Assembly: GCA_949825045.1 (NCBI GenBank)
Contig: OX463829.1
Location: forward strand, 28,397,715 to 28,461,714
Direction of reading: 5' to 3'
DNA from: Argyresthia goedartella
Lineage: Eukaryota > Arthropoda > Insecta > Lepidoptera > Argyresthiidae
DNA: 64,000 nucleotides
Positions 9,895 through 21,329 of this stretch are shown here, piece by piece; position 1 is the stretch's first letter; each line of letters starts with the position of its first letter. A program made the translations under genes and the position numbers. Under the pieces are notes generated by a model. That model had not been told where the DNA came from. It saw only the letters and a program-made list of their open reading frames with translations, and made no database searches.

Positions 9895-10204
9895 TCCAAA
9901 GCTGCACCGAAAAGTGCATGAATTATATAACATTATGTTCAGTATGCCATGTATAATAGATCATGTGAGCACCAGCCCATCAGTTGTAATTAGTTCCGAA
10001 ATAATGTACTTTAAGTGTTTTCTCCCATACAAAAAAATAATCAACATTTTTTTTCTCACTTGTGGAGCAACTAATCCACTCCATGTTTTAATATGACATA
10101 TAGGGAGGTATACCAGAGACATTACATATTTTTTTATAATTATTCCAGACATTAAGAATAAAGAATTTCCTATGAGTATGGAGGCCAAATCCTAGACCAC
10201 TGTG
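9895..10204 (-). repeat. right terminal inverted repeat of Transib
   Basis: It is the reverse complement of the left TIR. Its last seven bases, CACTGTG at 10198-10204, read outward-in as CACAGTG, identical to the vertebrate RSS heptamer. Confidence 0.9.
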
Positions 10205-10285
10205 CTTCGGTTCGTTTCATAAACCCATTCTCAAGTATTAATGCCCTCCATTATTAGTCACATAAACTACTATAAGAAACAATAA
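10205..10285 (+). repeat. right half of the palindromic MITE that hosts the Transib
   Basis: CTTCGGTTCGTTTCATAAACCCATTC and the following 60 bp match 54248-54325 with scattered substitutions. The first five bases are the second copy of the TSD. Confidence 0.75.
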
Positions 10286-10286
10286 A

Positions 10287-11127
10287 AACCGGTCAAGTGC
10301 GAGTCTAAATCGCGCACGAAGCGTTCCGTACCACCGTTCAATGGAAGCGATGGTGTGGAGTGAATAGTTTGGATTTTACACAGCAAAATATTGTTTACAA
10401 AGTTATTGGTGCGGTTACTTTCACACTCCATGTACGTAACCAGGTGCATCCATAAGTTTGTATGTGGTATTGAAAGAATTGTTCTATGGGAGCCCCCTTA
10501 AATATTTCTTTTATCCTGTTTGTAGGGTTCCGTACCCGAAGGGTTCCAAACGGGACCCTATTACTAAGACTTCGCTGTCCGTCCGTCCGTCCGTCCGTCC
10601 GTCTGTCACCAGGCTGTATCTCAAGAACCTAGCTAGCTAGAGAGTTGAAATTTTCACAGATTATGTATTTCTGTTGCCGCTATAACAACAAATAATAGGA
10701 TAAAAGAAATATTTAAGGGGGCTCCCATACAACAATTATTTCAATACCACATACAAACTTATGGATGCACCTGGTTACGTACATGGAGTGTGAAAGTAAC
10801 CGCACCAATAACTTTGTAAACAATATTTTGCTGTGTAAAATCCAAACTATTCACTCCACACCATCGCTTCCATTGAACGGTGGTACGGAACCATTCGTGC
10901 TTGATTTAGACTCGCACTTGACCGGTTTTTTAGTATTTGTTGTTATAGCGGCAACAGAAATACATAGTCTGTGAAAATTTCAACTCTCTAGCTAGCTAGG
11001 TTCTTGAGATACAGCCTGGTGACAGACGGACGGACGGACGGACGGACGGACGGACGGACGGACAGCGGAGTCTTAGTAATAGGGTCCCGTTTGGAACCCT
11101 TCGGGTACGGAACCCTAGAAATAAAGT
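10287..11127. repeat. lepidopteran interspersed repeat, one copy inserted into an inverted copy
   Basis: The outer copy is in inverted orientation, split into 10287-10520 and 10927-11127. The inner copy, 10521-10926, starts AGGGTTCCGTACCCGAAGGG and ends GCACTTGACCGGTTTTT. Each carries a CCGT (or GGAC) microsatellite, CACCAGGCTGTATCTC and the GTACGTAACCAGGTGCAT block. Similar elements are widespread in Lepidoptera and are often treated as non-autonomous Helitron-like or MITE repeats; I cannot settle the class from sequence here. The arrangement X' Y X Y' gives long interleaved inverted repeats. Confidence 0.8.
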
Positions 11128-11715
11128 GAAACGTTTTGGGTATTTTCTACGGAACCTTTAAAAAATAATTTCTCCACCACTATGCATTTGAGGGCGAAAT
11201 TTGAGGCAGAAATGTCTTTAATACAGCTTCTTCTACCCTCAAAAAAAAAGTCGCACCATTCTCCTAACACCCTATAGTATATAGCAATATAAGTTTTGAC
11301 TACCAAATAAGTTAAATGTTCACTAACATTTAGCGATCCCATGTATTTTTACAGAAACGTATGATTCAGATTATTTTTTTATTGAGTGGAAATAAATAAA
11401 TTATCTTATTCAACGTAAAAATTGTACTCACTTATAACTACAAGTAATTTTTTTTGTATAAAAAAAGACTACGCCGTTTCGGAAGGTACGCCTCGGGGTT
11501 GAAAAGAAACGGCAAGAAACTCCCCCATTCTTTTAAAAAAAGGGACTTCACAACAGGTACTGGATTCGGTCTAAGGAAATTCGCCGGTGAGTGATAGACT
11601 TGATCCATCGCCCCTCGTCGTATTTCTGTGCGCTGAGATGGTATGGACCATGCAGTTTTGTCATCCAAGTATTCCTTAATTCTATAATAGGACTATCTTA
11701 CCAGCTCATTTTAAC
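11128..11715. other. no gene seen; low-complexity and possible LINE 3' sequence
   Basis: AT-rich. Around 11470-11560 there is a stretch (TTCGGAAGG...GGCAAGAAACTC) resembling the segment at 20340-20420, possibly a shared LINE 3' region. No coding frame is supported. Confidence 0.4.
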
Positions 11716-12081
11716 TTAGTTTTTGAACCTCTTTTCAGGAAGGATCAATGATTCCTGTGGTATTTTATTGTAGAAGTGAATACAGTGCCCCATGAATGAT
11801 GTGCCTACTTTACTTAGTCTAAATAATGGTAGTGCAAACCTATTTATATTTCTAGTGTTAATTGTATGGATATCACCTATAGTTTTAAATAAAGCTACGT
11901 TTTTTCTTACATGCATGATATTTTCGTATATATATTGACAGGTAACCGTAAGTATATCAATTTCTTTGAATTTTTCACTTAATGATTCCCTGGCATCTAA
12001 TTGATATATCGCCCTGATCACCCTTTTTTGTAAAACAAATATCGTATTTATATCTGCTCTCCCCGTATTGCTTTTGTCCAA
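11716..12081 (-). pseudogene. LINE ORF2 C-terminal fragment
   Basis: The minus frame contains IFVLQKRVIRAIYQLDARES, then EKFKEIDILTV, and ends with HCIHFYNKIPQE. The same order occurs in the ORF2 at 38265-40787 plus 32868-33164 (IFILQKRAVRAIYRLGPRVS, then NCIRYYNKVPTD). It is the post-RT C-terminal region of a Jockey/CR1-group LINE, truncated at both ends. Confidence 0.75.
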
Positions 12082-12483
12082 ATACTAAAATGAATTTTAT
12101 AATGCAACTCAGAGCCGTGGTGAAGTGGAGCGAAGCGAGGCGATCCATGTAGTTTATTATAAAATATGTTGTAAAATTATGGTGAACAGTTAGTTTTGGA
12201 ATGAAAATGTATTTTTTGGATGTATTTTTTAACACAATTTGGTAAAAAGTTGCCAAACGTAAGCCTAAGATAACCCTATTATGTCGCGTTCGCGAGAAAA
12301 ATTGGAGTAAAAGTCAGCTGCTACTAAGTATCTTTTTCTTCAATACTTCCGCGACACATTACCATATGATATTTTATTTCCTTGTATCACATAGATATTT
12401 AAATCCCAACAAAAACAAATTTGTTTTGGCCAGCTGGATTGCCCAAATAGGTACCTATAGTACGACGACGCATAACGCATGAA

Positions 12484-12589
12484 CTTAAACTCAAACTCAA
12501 ACTCAAAAACTTTATTGCAAATAGACAAAAATAATGGACTTTTCAAGTCAACACTCACATAAAAATAAATGAAAATGATCAACTACACT
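12484..12589 (-). repeat. LINE 3' tail interrupted by BEL/Pao element 2
   Basis: On the minus strand an AATAAA (12511-12516) precedes a TTGAGT-type microsatellite (12486-12508), a usual LINE 3' end. The sequence is cut at 12589 by the LTR; its continuation is at 20257 onward. The stretch 12082-12483 before it holds no gene I can support. Confidence 0.5.
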
Positions 12590-13157
12590 TGTTTAATATT
12601 TATGCTTCGGAACGCACCGGTTTTCGTTGCGCGGATCGATCGCGAGTAATCGGGACATCACTAGCGGACACGGAACCGCAGCTGTCACTCGTACCAACGA
12701 GATGAGAAATTAGAGGTTACTTTCTTGTGGTGAGAAAAAACATGTCTGCTCATGGCGTCGGGCCTTGAATGTATTTCGGTGTAACAATTGTCTAACACAG
12801 GTGTCGGGCCTGGTCGGAGTGTTAATCATAATAATCGTCGGGAAATAAGTAGATTCGCGTCAGTGATTCGTGTTGTGAAGGTTGAAGTTGTACGGTCCCC
12901 AACTCGTCGTATTCGGACGGCGACTCCTTGTGTCGGCAAGCAACACGCCGGCGACAGCGTCGGGCAGCGAAACGAGTGAGATTCGGTTCCTCTCCTACCA
13001 CACTTGTGCTCCTATCCCGTATTCCTGCCTCGAATCGAGCTTTCGAATTTCGGTCTACGACGGCAAGGTAAAGTACCACTCACGATTCTCTCCCGTGCTG
13101 GCAAAAACCCAGCCCCTCATGATTCCACGCCGTTCGGTTGAGGCGTGGAATTAAACA
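12590..13157 (+). repeat. 5' LTR of BEL/Pao element 2
   Basis: Starts TGTTTAATATTTATGC and ends GTGGAATTAAACA. It has the same length as the 3' LTR. Open frames within it (for instance 12822-13079 on the minus strand) recur in the other LTR and have no family likeness. Confidence 0.95.
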
Positions 13158-13160
13158 GTT

Positions 13161-13175
13161 TGGTAGCAGGCGCGG
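13161..13175 (+). other. primer binding site of BEL/Pao element 2
   Basis: TGGTAGCAGGCGCGG lies three bases after the 5' LTR, matching the position and start of the site in element 1. Confidence 0.65.
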
Positions 13176-13958
13176 TTTCCTAGTGGGAAATCACCGATTA
13201 ACGAACGGTTGTAGGGTTGTTTTTTTGCCACATGGTAGTTGGGAGAAAAGAATATCTAAGATTGGCCGGCAATCAGTTGTGAGTGAGTCTGTGGTCGGTA
13301 TACCACAATTAAAGTTCATTTTCGGTTAGTGAAAGTGTAATTGTCAATTTAGTTAACAATTATTATAAATTTGTAGTCGGAAACTACTCGGTGTGCCTAA
13401 GAAACAGTCATTCGGTCGGACTATAGCATTTCAGTCGGGTTCCATAGCATTGCAGTGTTGTTTCGGAATACAGAGCAGGGTCAGGCTATTTAAGGGGTAT
13501 TAAGCTGATTTTGCTGACCTCAGTAGAAGTGTGGGTCATATCGGAGGGACCACTTCTAGAAGGTTCCCGGCTACCTACATTATATTAAAAATAGCTTGGA
13601 TTTCGGAATCCAGTGTGGTTAGGGTGCTATATTGTTTAGGTTATAGTCTCGGAGCCCACCACTTATTATTTTTTAATAAATTTTATTTTTTATTGTTTAT
13701 ATAACAAATTTTGGGTGTTATTTTTATTGTGCTTTATGGTGGCATTCTCTAATTGATTTAGAGTGTATATTTATAAGGTGTATGTCCACAGGGCGACCAT
13801 ATTAAATATTGTTTAGGAATTAATTGTTTTAGTGGTTGCCTTGGTTTTGACAACTTAGTTTTAATTTCTGTGCCCAGCGCTGACGGGCAAGTGCTGGTCT
13901 CTGGCTGTGCTTAGTTCGGTAGTGAAGCATAGGACCAGAAACAATTGAATCGGTAACC

Positions 13959-15773
13959 ATGGCACCTTCGCCCTTGACGGTATTGCGGTATGGTGTCCGT
14001 GAGGAGATGAGATGGCTCGCCCATACTGACAAGTATGTGGAGCGACCTGACATGGACGATGTCCTGCTCAAGCGTGTGGAGGACGCAATGACACGCGTCG
14101 GGAAGGTGTGTCGGCTGGCTGCGGAGGCTGAAGCCCTCGGGCTTACGGATGAGGCCTCGGTGGCTGCAGTGAAGCAGCTCTGCGCGGATGCTGACTAAGC
14201 GATGGAGTGCTTGGGCGACATCGAGCGTCGCGCGGAAAAAATTAAGCGGTCGCGTCGGAATGACCGCGGGGAGGTTAGCGGAGACCCCCCCCCCCTAAGG
14301 GTGTTGTTGGACGGCTGCCACACCTGGAGATTCCGGCCTTCGGTGGGGCAATTGATGAGTGGCCGGCATTCATCAATTTATTCGATAGTCTGGTCCACGG
14401 TCGGGACGACCTGGACAACGCCTACAAGTTGGCCCAACTATTGATGGCACTGTGGGGTGAACCGAAGGAGTTGGTCGGTCACCTAAGGGTCACGGCGGGC
14501 AATTATGAGATAGCGCGGTCCATATTGTTTGACCGCTACCAACACAAACGGCGGTTGGTTGATGCGCAGCTGGGGAAGCTGTTTAGCATCCCAAGAGTAA
14601 CCCGGGATGTTGACATCCGGGTACAGGTGCTCAACCCTGTGCTGGTGGCCACTAAGGCCCTTCAGAACCTTGGTCTGCCGGTAGACCAATGGTCATATAT
14701 CGTATTGTATATGGTTTTGTCACGGTTGCCTGCAGCTGTTCGAAGTCGGTTTGAACAGCTGCATGGGGGCAGTAGCTCGGAACTGCCCACGCTCGTCCAA
14801 TTAACGGATTTTTTGGAGGGTGAATGCAGGCGATGCGACACATTGGATACGGAGGCCAGTGTGCAGCGCCAACCCGCGCGGATGCGGGAGGGGCCGCGCC
14901 CCCCGCCCCCACGGGGGGGTGGGCGGTCAAAATAATTTGGCGTTTTGAATGCCGCGCCGTCGGGTGACGGCTGTGTGCACTGCGACAGTGCCGGTCATGA
15001 AGTGACCAGTTGCGCCAGCTTTAAGGCGCTCGGGGTAGCTGCCCGCAGGAAGGTAGTCTTCCGCCGCCGATTGTGTTTCGGTTGTTTGGGGCCGCACCCG
15101 CTGAGCGAGTGCTCACGCGCGTTCCCCTGTGAGTGCTGTGGTGGCAAGCACCACATCGTGTTGTGCCTGAACCGGTCAGGCCCTTCGGACGGTCACCAGG
15201 GCCGGACTCAGGTTGGTCGGTCACAGGGCCCAACCAGGGCCGGACCCAGTCCCCCTCCGGGCAACGGGAGTCACCAACGGGGTGACTTGGGTACCCGCGG
15301 ACGGGATCCCCCCCCGAGGGGAAGGGGGCAGCGCGGGGGGTAACAGGCGGGATAGCCGGGGTTCGGTCGCCGCTGTCCAGGGTCAGCGAGGACTTCGGGC
15401 CACTGGCTCACCGCGTGTTACGGGCGGGTGTCAGATGGCACCTATGAGTGGCGCGAAGGCTGGGAGCCCAACACCTTCTGCGCCACCCTGCCCGTCGCTA
15501 TGGGAGGCGAACAGGGAGGCGAACAGTCGGATGTCGCCCCCATTCCTAGAGCGCCCCAGGTTGGATCCGCTCTCCCCCCTCCATCCACGGTGGCCACCGG
15601 GCACACCGTACACCGTCTGGTATGGTCGGATACCGGGACAGCGAGGGGCCTATTATGCGGGTTGGGACCCCCTGATGTACATACGGTCTGATATGCCACC
15701 GGCATATCAGCAGCCGAGTTACAGCACGGACGGGGGTCCCAGCGGGTTCGGATCCCGCGGAGGTTCCCGCTAG
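13959..15773 (+). pseudogene. gag: Gag of BEL/Pao element 2, decayed
   Basis: Homologous along its length to Gag of element 1 (about 600 codons). Breaks: TAA at 14196-14198; a frameshift in the run of C near 14281-14296; TAA at 14933-14935; another frame change between about 15213 and 15343. Retained blocks include INLFDSLVHGRDD near 14370-14410, VLNPVLVATKALQNLGLP near 14630-14680, and three knuckles CVHCDSAGHEVTSC, CFGCLGPHPLSEC and CECCGGKHHIVLC between 14970 and 15170. The frame ends at TAG 15771-15773 and pol follows in the same phase, as in element 1. The ATG at 13959 aligns with the start of the family. Confidence 0.85.
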
Positions 15774-18700
15774 GGACACGCCGCCCACTTACAGGGTGTC
15801 GCCACTCCACAGACAGTCATGCTCCCCACCGCCTCGGTGATAGCGTGGAGTTCGGACGGCAAATCATGTGTGGCACGAGCACTATTGGACTCGGGGGCCC
15901 AGGGGTGCTTAGTCTCGTGCAACCTTGTAAGACGGTTGGGCATTTCGGTAAGGGAGTATCCACATTCCATTCGGGGAATTGGGAACACGGAAGTCGGTTC
16001 CGTTAAGGGAGTATGTCAGATTACTCTCTCGTCACGGGTGGATTCATCGGTGAATCTGACGGTCACGGCATTAGTCATGCCTAATGTGATGGGCTCACAC
16101 CCTCACGTACGGTTGTCGCCCTCGGTGCGACAGTTGGTCGCTGGGTTGTCACTGGCTGACCCGGAGTTCGATATTCCGGGCCCAGTAGACATTTTATTGG
16201 GTGTTGATGCCTTGGGATACCTGTTAGTGCCAGGTGTCCACGTGTTGCAGGCGACTGGTCTGGTTTCGGTCAACACCAGACTGGGCCATGCGGTAATGGG
16301 TCCGGTCATGCCGGCTGCCCCACGCCTAGCGACTGGTAGTCCCTTATTCGGTTCTGTACTCTCGGAGGTGATACAGAAGTTTTGGGAGGTGGAGGAACCA
16401 CCTACGGTCCGCCGGTTGGACCCGGTTGAAGAAGAGTGTGAACAGTTTTATCGGAACAATACTGGTCGCCTTCGGTCAGGTCTATTTCTCACACGTCTTC
16501 CATTCCGGAGTGATCACCCACCGCGGGGCAGTTCACACCATGCAGCCGAGACGCGGCTTCTGTCGATGGAACGACGCATGAAGCGTGACGGGATTTTCCG
16601 GCAGAAGTACGTCGATTTCATGCGGTAATACGAGTCGCTCGGCCACATGTCGGTTTCGGGTATCGACTGGAAGCATAAAGACCACTGCTTCCTGCCCCAT
16701 CACGCGGTCTTGAGGACCCCGGAGGGCAAAATACGGGTAGTGTTCGATGGATCGGCATCAACATCTAACGGCATGAACCTGAACCAGTGTTTGCATTCAG
16801 GGCCGAAGTTGAACCATGACATCGCGGATGTTATCACACGGTTCCATCGACACAATGTTATGTTTGTAGCTGACATCCGGATGATGTTTAGACAGACGGT
16901 CATTCACCCTGACGATAGACGGTATCAGCTGATACTGTGGCGAGAGAGCCCAGATCAGCCCATCAAGGTATACGAGCTGAACACCAACACGTACGGGCTA
17001 CGGTCTAGTCCTTATTTGGCGATTCGCACTCTGCGGGAGTTAGCGGATCGAGAACGGTTAAATTTCCCTAGAGGAGCAGCAATCCTGGAGCAGGATCTCT
17101 ACGTGGACGATATCGGTACCGGTGCAGATTCCGTAGAGGAGGCGCTCGCTCGTCGGGACGAGCTAGTTGAGCTCCTACGGGGTGGTGGTTACGAGCTCCG
17201 GAAATGGATGTCGAACTCTCCAGAGTTACTGTCTGGTCTTCCGGATGACTACCAGCAGGATCCCCACATTTTTGAAAATTTGGAAAATCCAAATATGTTG
17301 TCGGTATTAGGCGTCCAGTACCAGCCGGTGTCAGACATGTTTTCGTATCGGGTCGAGTTGGACTCCCCGAAGGTCTGGACGAAACGGAACGTCCTTTCAA
17401 CGGTGGCTAGGACATTTGATCCAAACGGGTGGATCACCCCGGTAACATTTCAGCTCAAGTGTTTTATGCAGCAATTGTGGTCTGCTGAGCTGAAATGGGA
17501 CGACCCGATCGGCGGGTCATTGAGCTCAGAGTGGGACTCGTTCTTTTCGACCCTCCCTGGCTTCGATCGGATTTCACTGCCACGGAGGTTGGTCCCCACC
17601 AAACGATACACCGCCACCCTGCATGGGTTTTGCGATGCCTCGGAGAAGGGCTACGGAGCTGCAGTATATCTGCGTACGGTCGACTCCTCGGGGGAGGTTG
17701 ATGTGCGGTTGGTCATGGCCAAGAGCAAGGTTGCGCCGTTGCGCACTCGCCTGACCATTCCCAAATAAGAGCTTTCGGGAGCGGCTCTCCTGACTCGTCT
17801 GCCCAACCACACGATGACGGTTCTTCGTGGGTCAATAGCGTTAGAAGATACGGTCTACGCTTGGATGGACAGCCAGATCGTGTTATGCTGGCTGAAGGCT
17901 TCAGTTCACAAGCTGGAGATTTTTGTGGCGAATCGGGTTTCGCAGATTTTGAATACGGAGGATCCCTTAATCTGGAGACATGTTCCAGGGGAGATGAACC
18001 CAGCAGACTGTGCGTCTCGTGGGTGTCACGCTCCGGAGTTAGTTGGACATCCCTTGTGGTGGGGTCCAAAATGGTTGACTCATGTCGAATCGGATTGGCC
18101 AATGAGTCCACGCGTTACCTCGGCGAACGGCGCCTTGACAGTCGGTGTCTGCACGACGCAACCAGAGCCGGAAGAGGGGTACAGCCTGCTGGAACGGTAC
18201 AGCTCGCTCGACAAGCTGGTCAATGTGACCGCCTGGATCTGCCGATTTGCGCGGAATTGTCGGAATTCTGAGGCGCAACGAGTGCGGATACAGGTCCTGA
18301 CACCACGGGAACGGAACCATGCGTTGTTCGCATTGGTACGGACGGTGCACTTTAAGTCCGAACTGGACATTCTGAGACGCGGACGCGTCCAACTGAAGGG
18401 AGCTGTGGCTCGGCTCAACCCGTTCATTGACCCTCAAGGATTGCTGAGGGTAGGAGGTCGGCTGCGGAATGCCAACCTGCCTTATGCGGCTCGCCACCCG
18501 TAGTTACTCCCTAGGAAAGGGAAGTTGGTCGAACTGTTGATACAGGATCGACACATTCGGAATGGGCATATCGGATGCCACGCCTTGATGGCGTTTCTCC
18601 AGCGCGAGTTCTGGATTCTATCGGGAAGACGCTTAGTGCGTAGCGTCGTATTTCGGTGCCTGCCTTGTTATCGGGCCAAGGCCGCTACGATGCAGCCCCA

Positions 18701-19652
18701 GATGGGCGATTTGCCCTCGGATAGGGTTAACGAAATCCGGCCCTTTGCGGGTGTCGGAATGGATTTCGCGGGACCATTCATGGTCAAGTCTTCACAGCTA
18801 CGGAACGCCAAATTAGTGAAGGCATACCTGTGCATCTTCGTGTGCTTGGCCACGAAGGCAGTCCACTTGGAGGTGGTCAGTGACCTCACTACGGAGGCAT
18901 TTATCGCATGTCTAGATCGGTTCGTCTCACGAAGGGGCCTCCCGACAGTAATCCGTTCGGACAACGGCATAAATTTTGTCGGAGCCAGGCGATATCTGCA
19001 GGAGGTCACTCAATTCCTGAACGGTAACCAGGACGCCATCGGTACGGCTTGCTCCCGACGTGGGATTGAATGGGTTTTCAGTCCACCGGGATGTCCTCAT
19101 TGGGGAGGAATTTTTGAGGCTGCGGTTAAATCGGCTAAGTCGCACCTGACGAGGATCATCGGTGAGACCTCTCTACGCTTTGAAGAGCTTGCGACGCTGT
19201 TCTGTAAAATTGAAATGACACTGAACTCGCGTCCGTTGTGCCCGCTCAGTTCGGATCCAAATGATTTGGAAGCGTTGACGCCGGGTCACTTCCTGATAGG
19301 TCAGCCCCTTAACGCCCTGCCAGAATACCCATTCGGTGATGTTAAGTTAAGTCGGTTAACTAGGTGGCAGATGTTGCAGCAGATGGCTCAAGATTTTTGG
19401 AAACGGTGGTCCCTTGAGTACTTGCACATCTTGCAGCAGCGCCTTAAGTGGACTGACCGGACGAGCCCCCCTCAAGTCGGGGATTTGGTGCTGATTAAGG
19501 ATGCGAACCTGCCATCATTGAGATGGAGACGAGGATGGATCGTCAATTTGTACCCGGGTCGGGATGGCACGCCTCGATCAGCAGAAGTGAACGTGGGGGA
19601 CTCGGTCCTCAAGAGAGCGGTCGCAACACTTTCTCGCCTTCCTATTGATTAG
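15774..19652 (+). pseudogene. pol: Pol (protease-RT-RNase H-integrase) of BEL/Pao element 2, three point stops
   Basis: One phase spans 1,292 codons. Protease: ALLDSGAQGC near 15880-15910. RT: VVFDGSASTS near 16740, MFVADIRMMFRQ near 16860, and YVDD at 17100-17111. RNase H: GFCDASEKGYGAAVY near 17626-17670 and AWMDSQIVLCWL near 17858-17895. Integrase: the HHCC finger in RHIRNGHIGCH...CLPCY (18550-18670), D in GMDFAGPF, D in IRSDNGINF (18950-18980), E in WGGIFEAAVKS (19100-19130), and the GHFLIG C-terminal domain. Breaks are single codons turned into stops: TAA at 16626-16628, TAA at 17766-17768, TAG at 18501-18503. No frameshift was seen. Expression would need readthrough of the gag amber codon at 15771. 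Confidence 0.92.
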
Positions 19653-19683
19653 GGACAGGTTCGGGCCTGTCCGGGCGGGTGAC

Positions 19684-20251
19684 TGTTTAATATTTATGCT
19701 TCGGAACGCACCGGTTTTCGTTGCGCGGATCGATCGCGAGTAATCGGGACATCACTAGCGGAAACGGAACCGCAGCTGTCACTCGTACCAACGAGATGAG
19801 AAATTAGAGGTTACTTTCTTGTGGTGAGAAAAAACATGTCTGCTCATGGCGTCGGGCCTTGAATGTATTTCGGTGTAACAATTGTCTAACACAGGTGTCG
19901 GGCCTGGTCGGAGTGTTAATCATAATAATCGTCGGGAAATAAGTAGATTCGCGTCAGTGATTCGTGTTGTGAAGGTTGAAGTTGTAAAGTCCCCAACTCG
20001 TCGTATTCGGACGGCGACTCCTCGTGTCGGCAAGCAACACGCCGGCGACAGCGTCGGGCAGCGAAACGAGTGAGATTCGGTTCCTCTCCTACCACACTTG
20101 TGCTCCTATCCCGTATTCCTGCCTCGAATCGAGCTTTCGAATTCCGGTCTACGACGGCAAGGTAAAGTACCACTCACGATTCTCTCCCGTGCTGGCAAAA
20201 ACCCAGCCCCTCATGATTCCACGCCGTTCGGTTGAGGCGTGGAATTAAACA
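19684..20251 (+). repeat. 3' LTR of BEL/Pao element 2
   Basis: Same termini and length as the 5' LTR. Differences I saw include ACACGG/AAACGG, TACGG/TAAAG, CCTTGTG/CCTCGTG and TTTCGG/TTCCGG. The preceding CGGGCGGGTGAC is a weak purine-rich tract. Confidence 0.95.
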
Positions 20252-20256
20252 ACACT

Positions 20257-21100
20257 AATAAGTACATGCCTGATTAAGGTTAGAGTTTGAAAAAGGAGAT
20301 CTCCTTTTCAAGTGGTGATTCTTGGCTGAATCTCGCACAGGAAAAGAAGACTCCATTAACTGTACCAGTGCTTCGGAAATACGCCCGTCAGAGTAGAGCA
20401 CCAAGAAACTCTACGGGGACGTTTTTTTTTTTCATCATTATTATTTTTTGTTATTACACAATGTACAATTTAAAAAAAATCCAATCTAATGACAATATTA
20501 TTTAATTTTATATTAATATTTTAACATTATATCTATAAGTACCAATAAGATGTCTCAAAATAACAATCTAACAAAATAAATAAATAAGAACAAATACAAG
20601 CCGTATGTTTGCATTGTCGATCGCGAGACCAGTTCATTACGCTACAATTCGTGACAGAGGGTAAAGCTTATCGCCACAAAATGGAAATTTGAAGGTTTCC
20701 TCACTAAAGAAAAAAAAAGACAAACCATTAGATTAATGCAATTTTGGTAATATCTCACACCCCGTTGGTAGATAGTCGCCTAATTCTCGTACCAGATGCC
20801 CCAATTATATCTCAATTACGATCTCCTTCTTTTAACTCATAACGTAAAAGAAACAATGAAACGTCCGACTCGAACGCGGCCAGTAAAGTTTCAACTGCTA
20901 CAGAGAAAAGTGTTAGAATCGTAAGCAAAGAGGATAAAGGTTTAAATAGTTTTTGGCATAGATCAAGCAAACAACACCAAGGAACTCTTTGTTTTTATTG
21001 CGTTTTTTTATTGTTAATTATTTATCAAAAGATTAATTTATTTAACAGTTTCGGGACTTGACTTTGTCGTGTAACGATACGAACCTAACCAGAACCTAAC
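20257..21100. other. no gene; flank of element 2
   Basis: Up to about 20430 this may continue the interrupted LINE 3' region. It holds GAAGACTCC...ACCAAGAAACTC. The rest is AT-rich with no frame or repeat I can assign. Confidence 0.4.
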
Positions 21101-21329
21101 AGAAAACAACCAGGATAAAATTTAGTAGTGACAGTTTATTAGTTATTTACAGTGAAGACTATAGAAAAATGATACGAAGATGAGGATGAATGAGATGAGA
21201 ACAGGTTTTTATAAAATATAGATTAGGTATAGAAAAAAAAAAGCGGAGAACACGGAGAGTAGGAGACCGCTGGGGTGATGACCAGGATGCAGGTGTATTT
21301 GTTGTTGAAGATGTTGTTGAAATCGTCGT

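Larger units (their letters stand above)
6244..10204 (+). mobile_element. Transib DNA transposon, near-complete, 3.96 kb
   Basis: TIRs of about 327 and 310 bp flank a RAG1-like transposase gene with its own promoter and polyadenylation signal. The right terminus read inward is CACAGTGGTCTAGG and the left is CAGTGGTCTAGG, so the left end has lost its outermost CA. A 5-bp GC-rich target duplication, CTTCG, lies at 6239-6243 and 10205-10209; Transib elements are known for 5-bp GC-rich TSDs. The unoccupied target is visible in a paralogous repeat at about 54248-54257. Only two coding lesions were found. Confidence 0.92.
12590..20251 (+). mobile_element. BEL/Pao LTR retrotransposon 2, complete outline, 7.66 kb
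   Basis: Two 568-bp LTRs (12590-13157 and 19684-20251) begin TGTTTAAT and end ATTAAACA. The 5-bp target duplication ACACT lies at 12585-12589 and 20252-20256. The order inside is primer binding site, leader, gag, amber codon, protease, RT, RNase H, integrase, which is the BEL/Pao order. By eye the LTRs differ at about five sites, so insertion is fairly recent, yet gag and pol carry several disabling changes. Confidence 0.95.

Noticed and set aside
10582..10605. CRISPR-like or regulatory CCGT direct repeat
   Set aside because: A simple tetranucleotide microsatellite within a known interspersed repeat; no spacers.
12822..13154. 85- and 90-codon frames repeated at 19916-20248
   Set aside because: They lie inside the two LTRs; their duplication comes from LTR identity, with no protein family likeness.
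17495..18497. Several frames on both strands across pol of element 2
   Set aside because: Shadows of the RT-RNase H-integrase frame.
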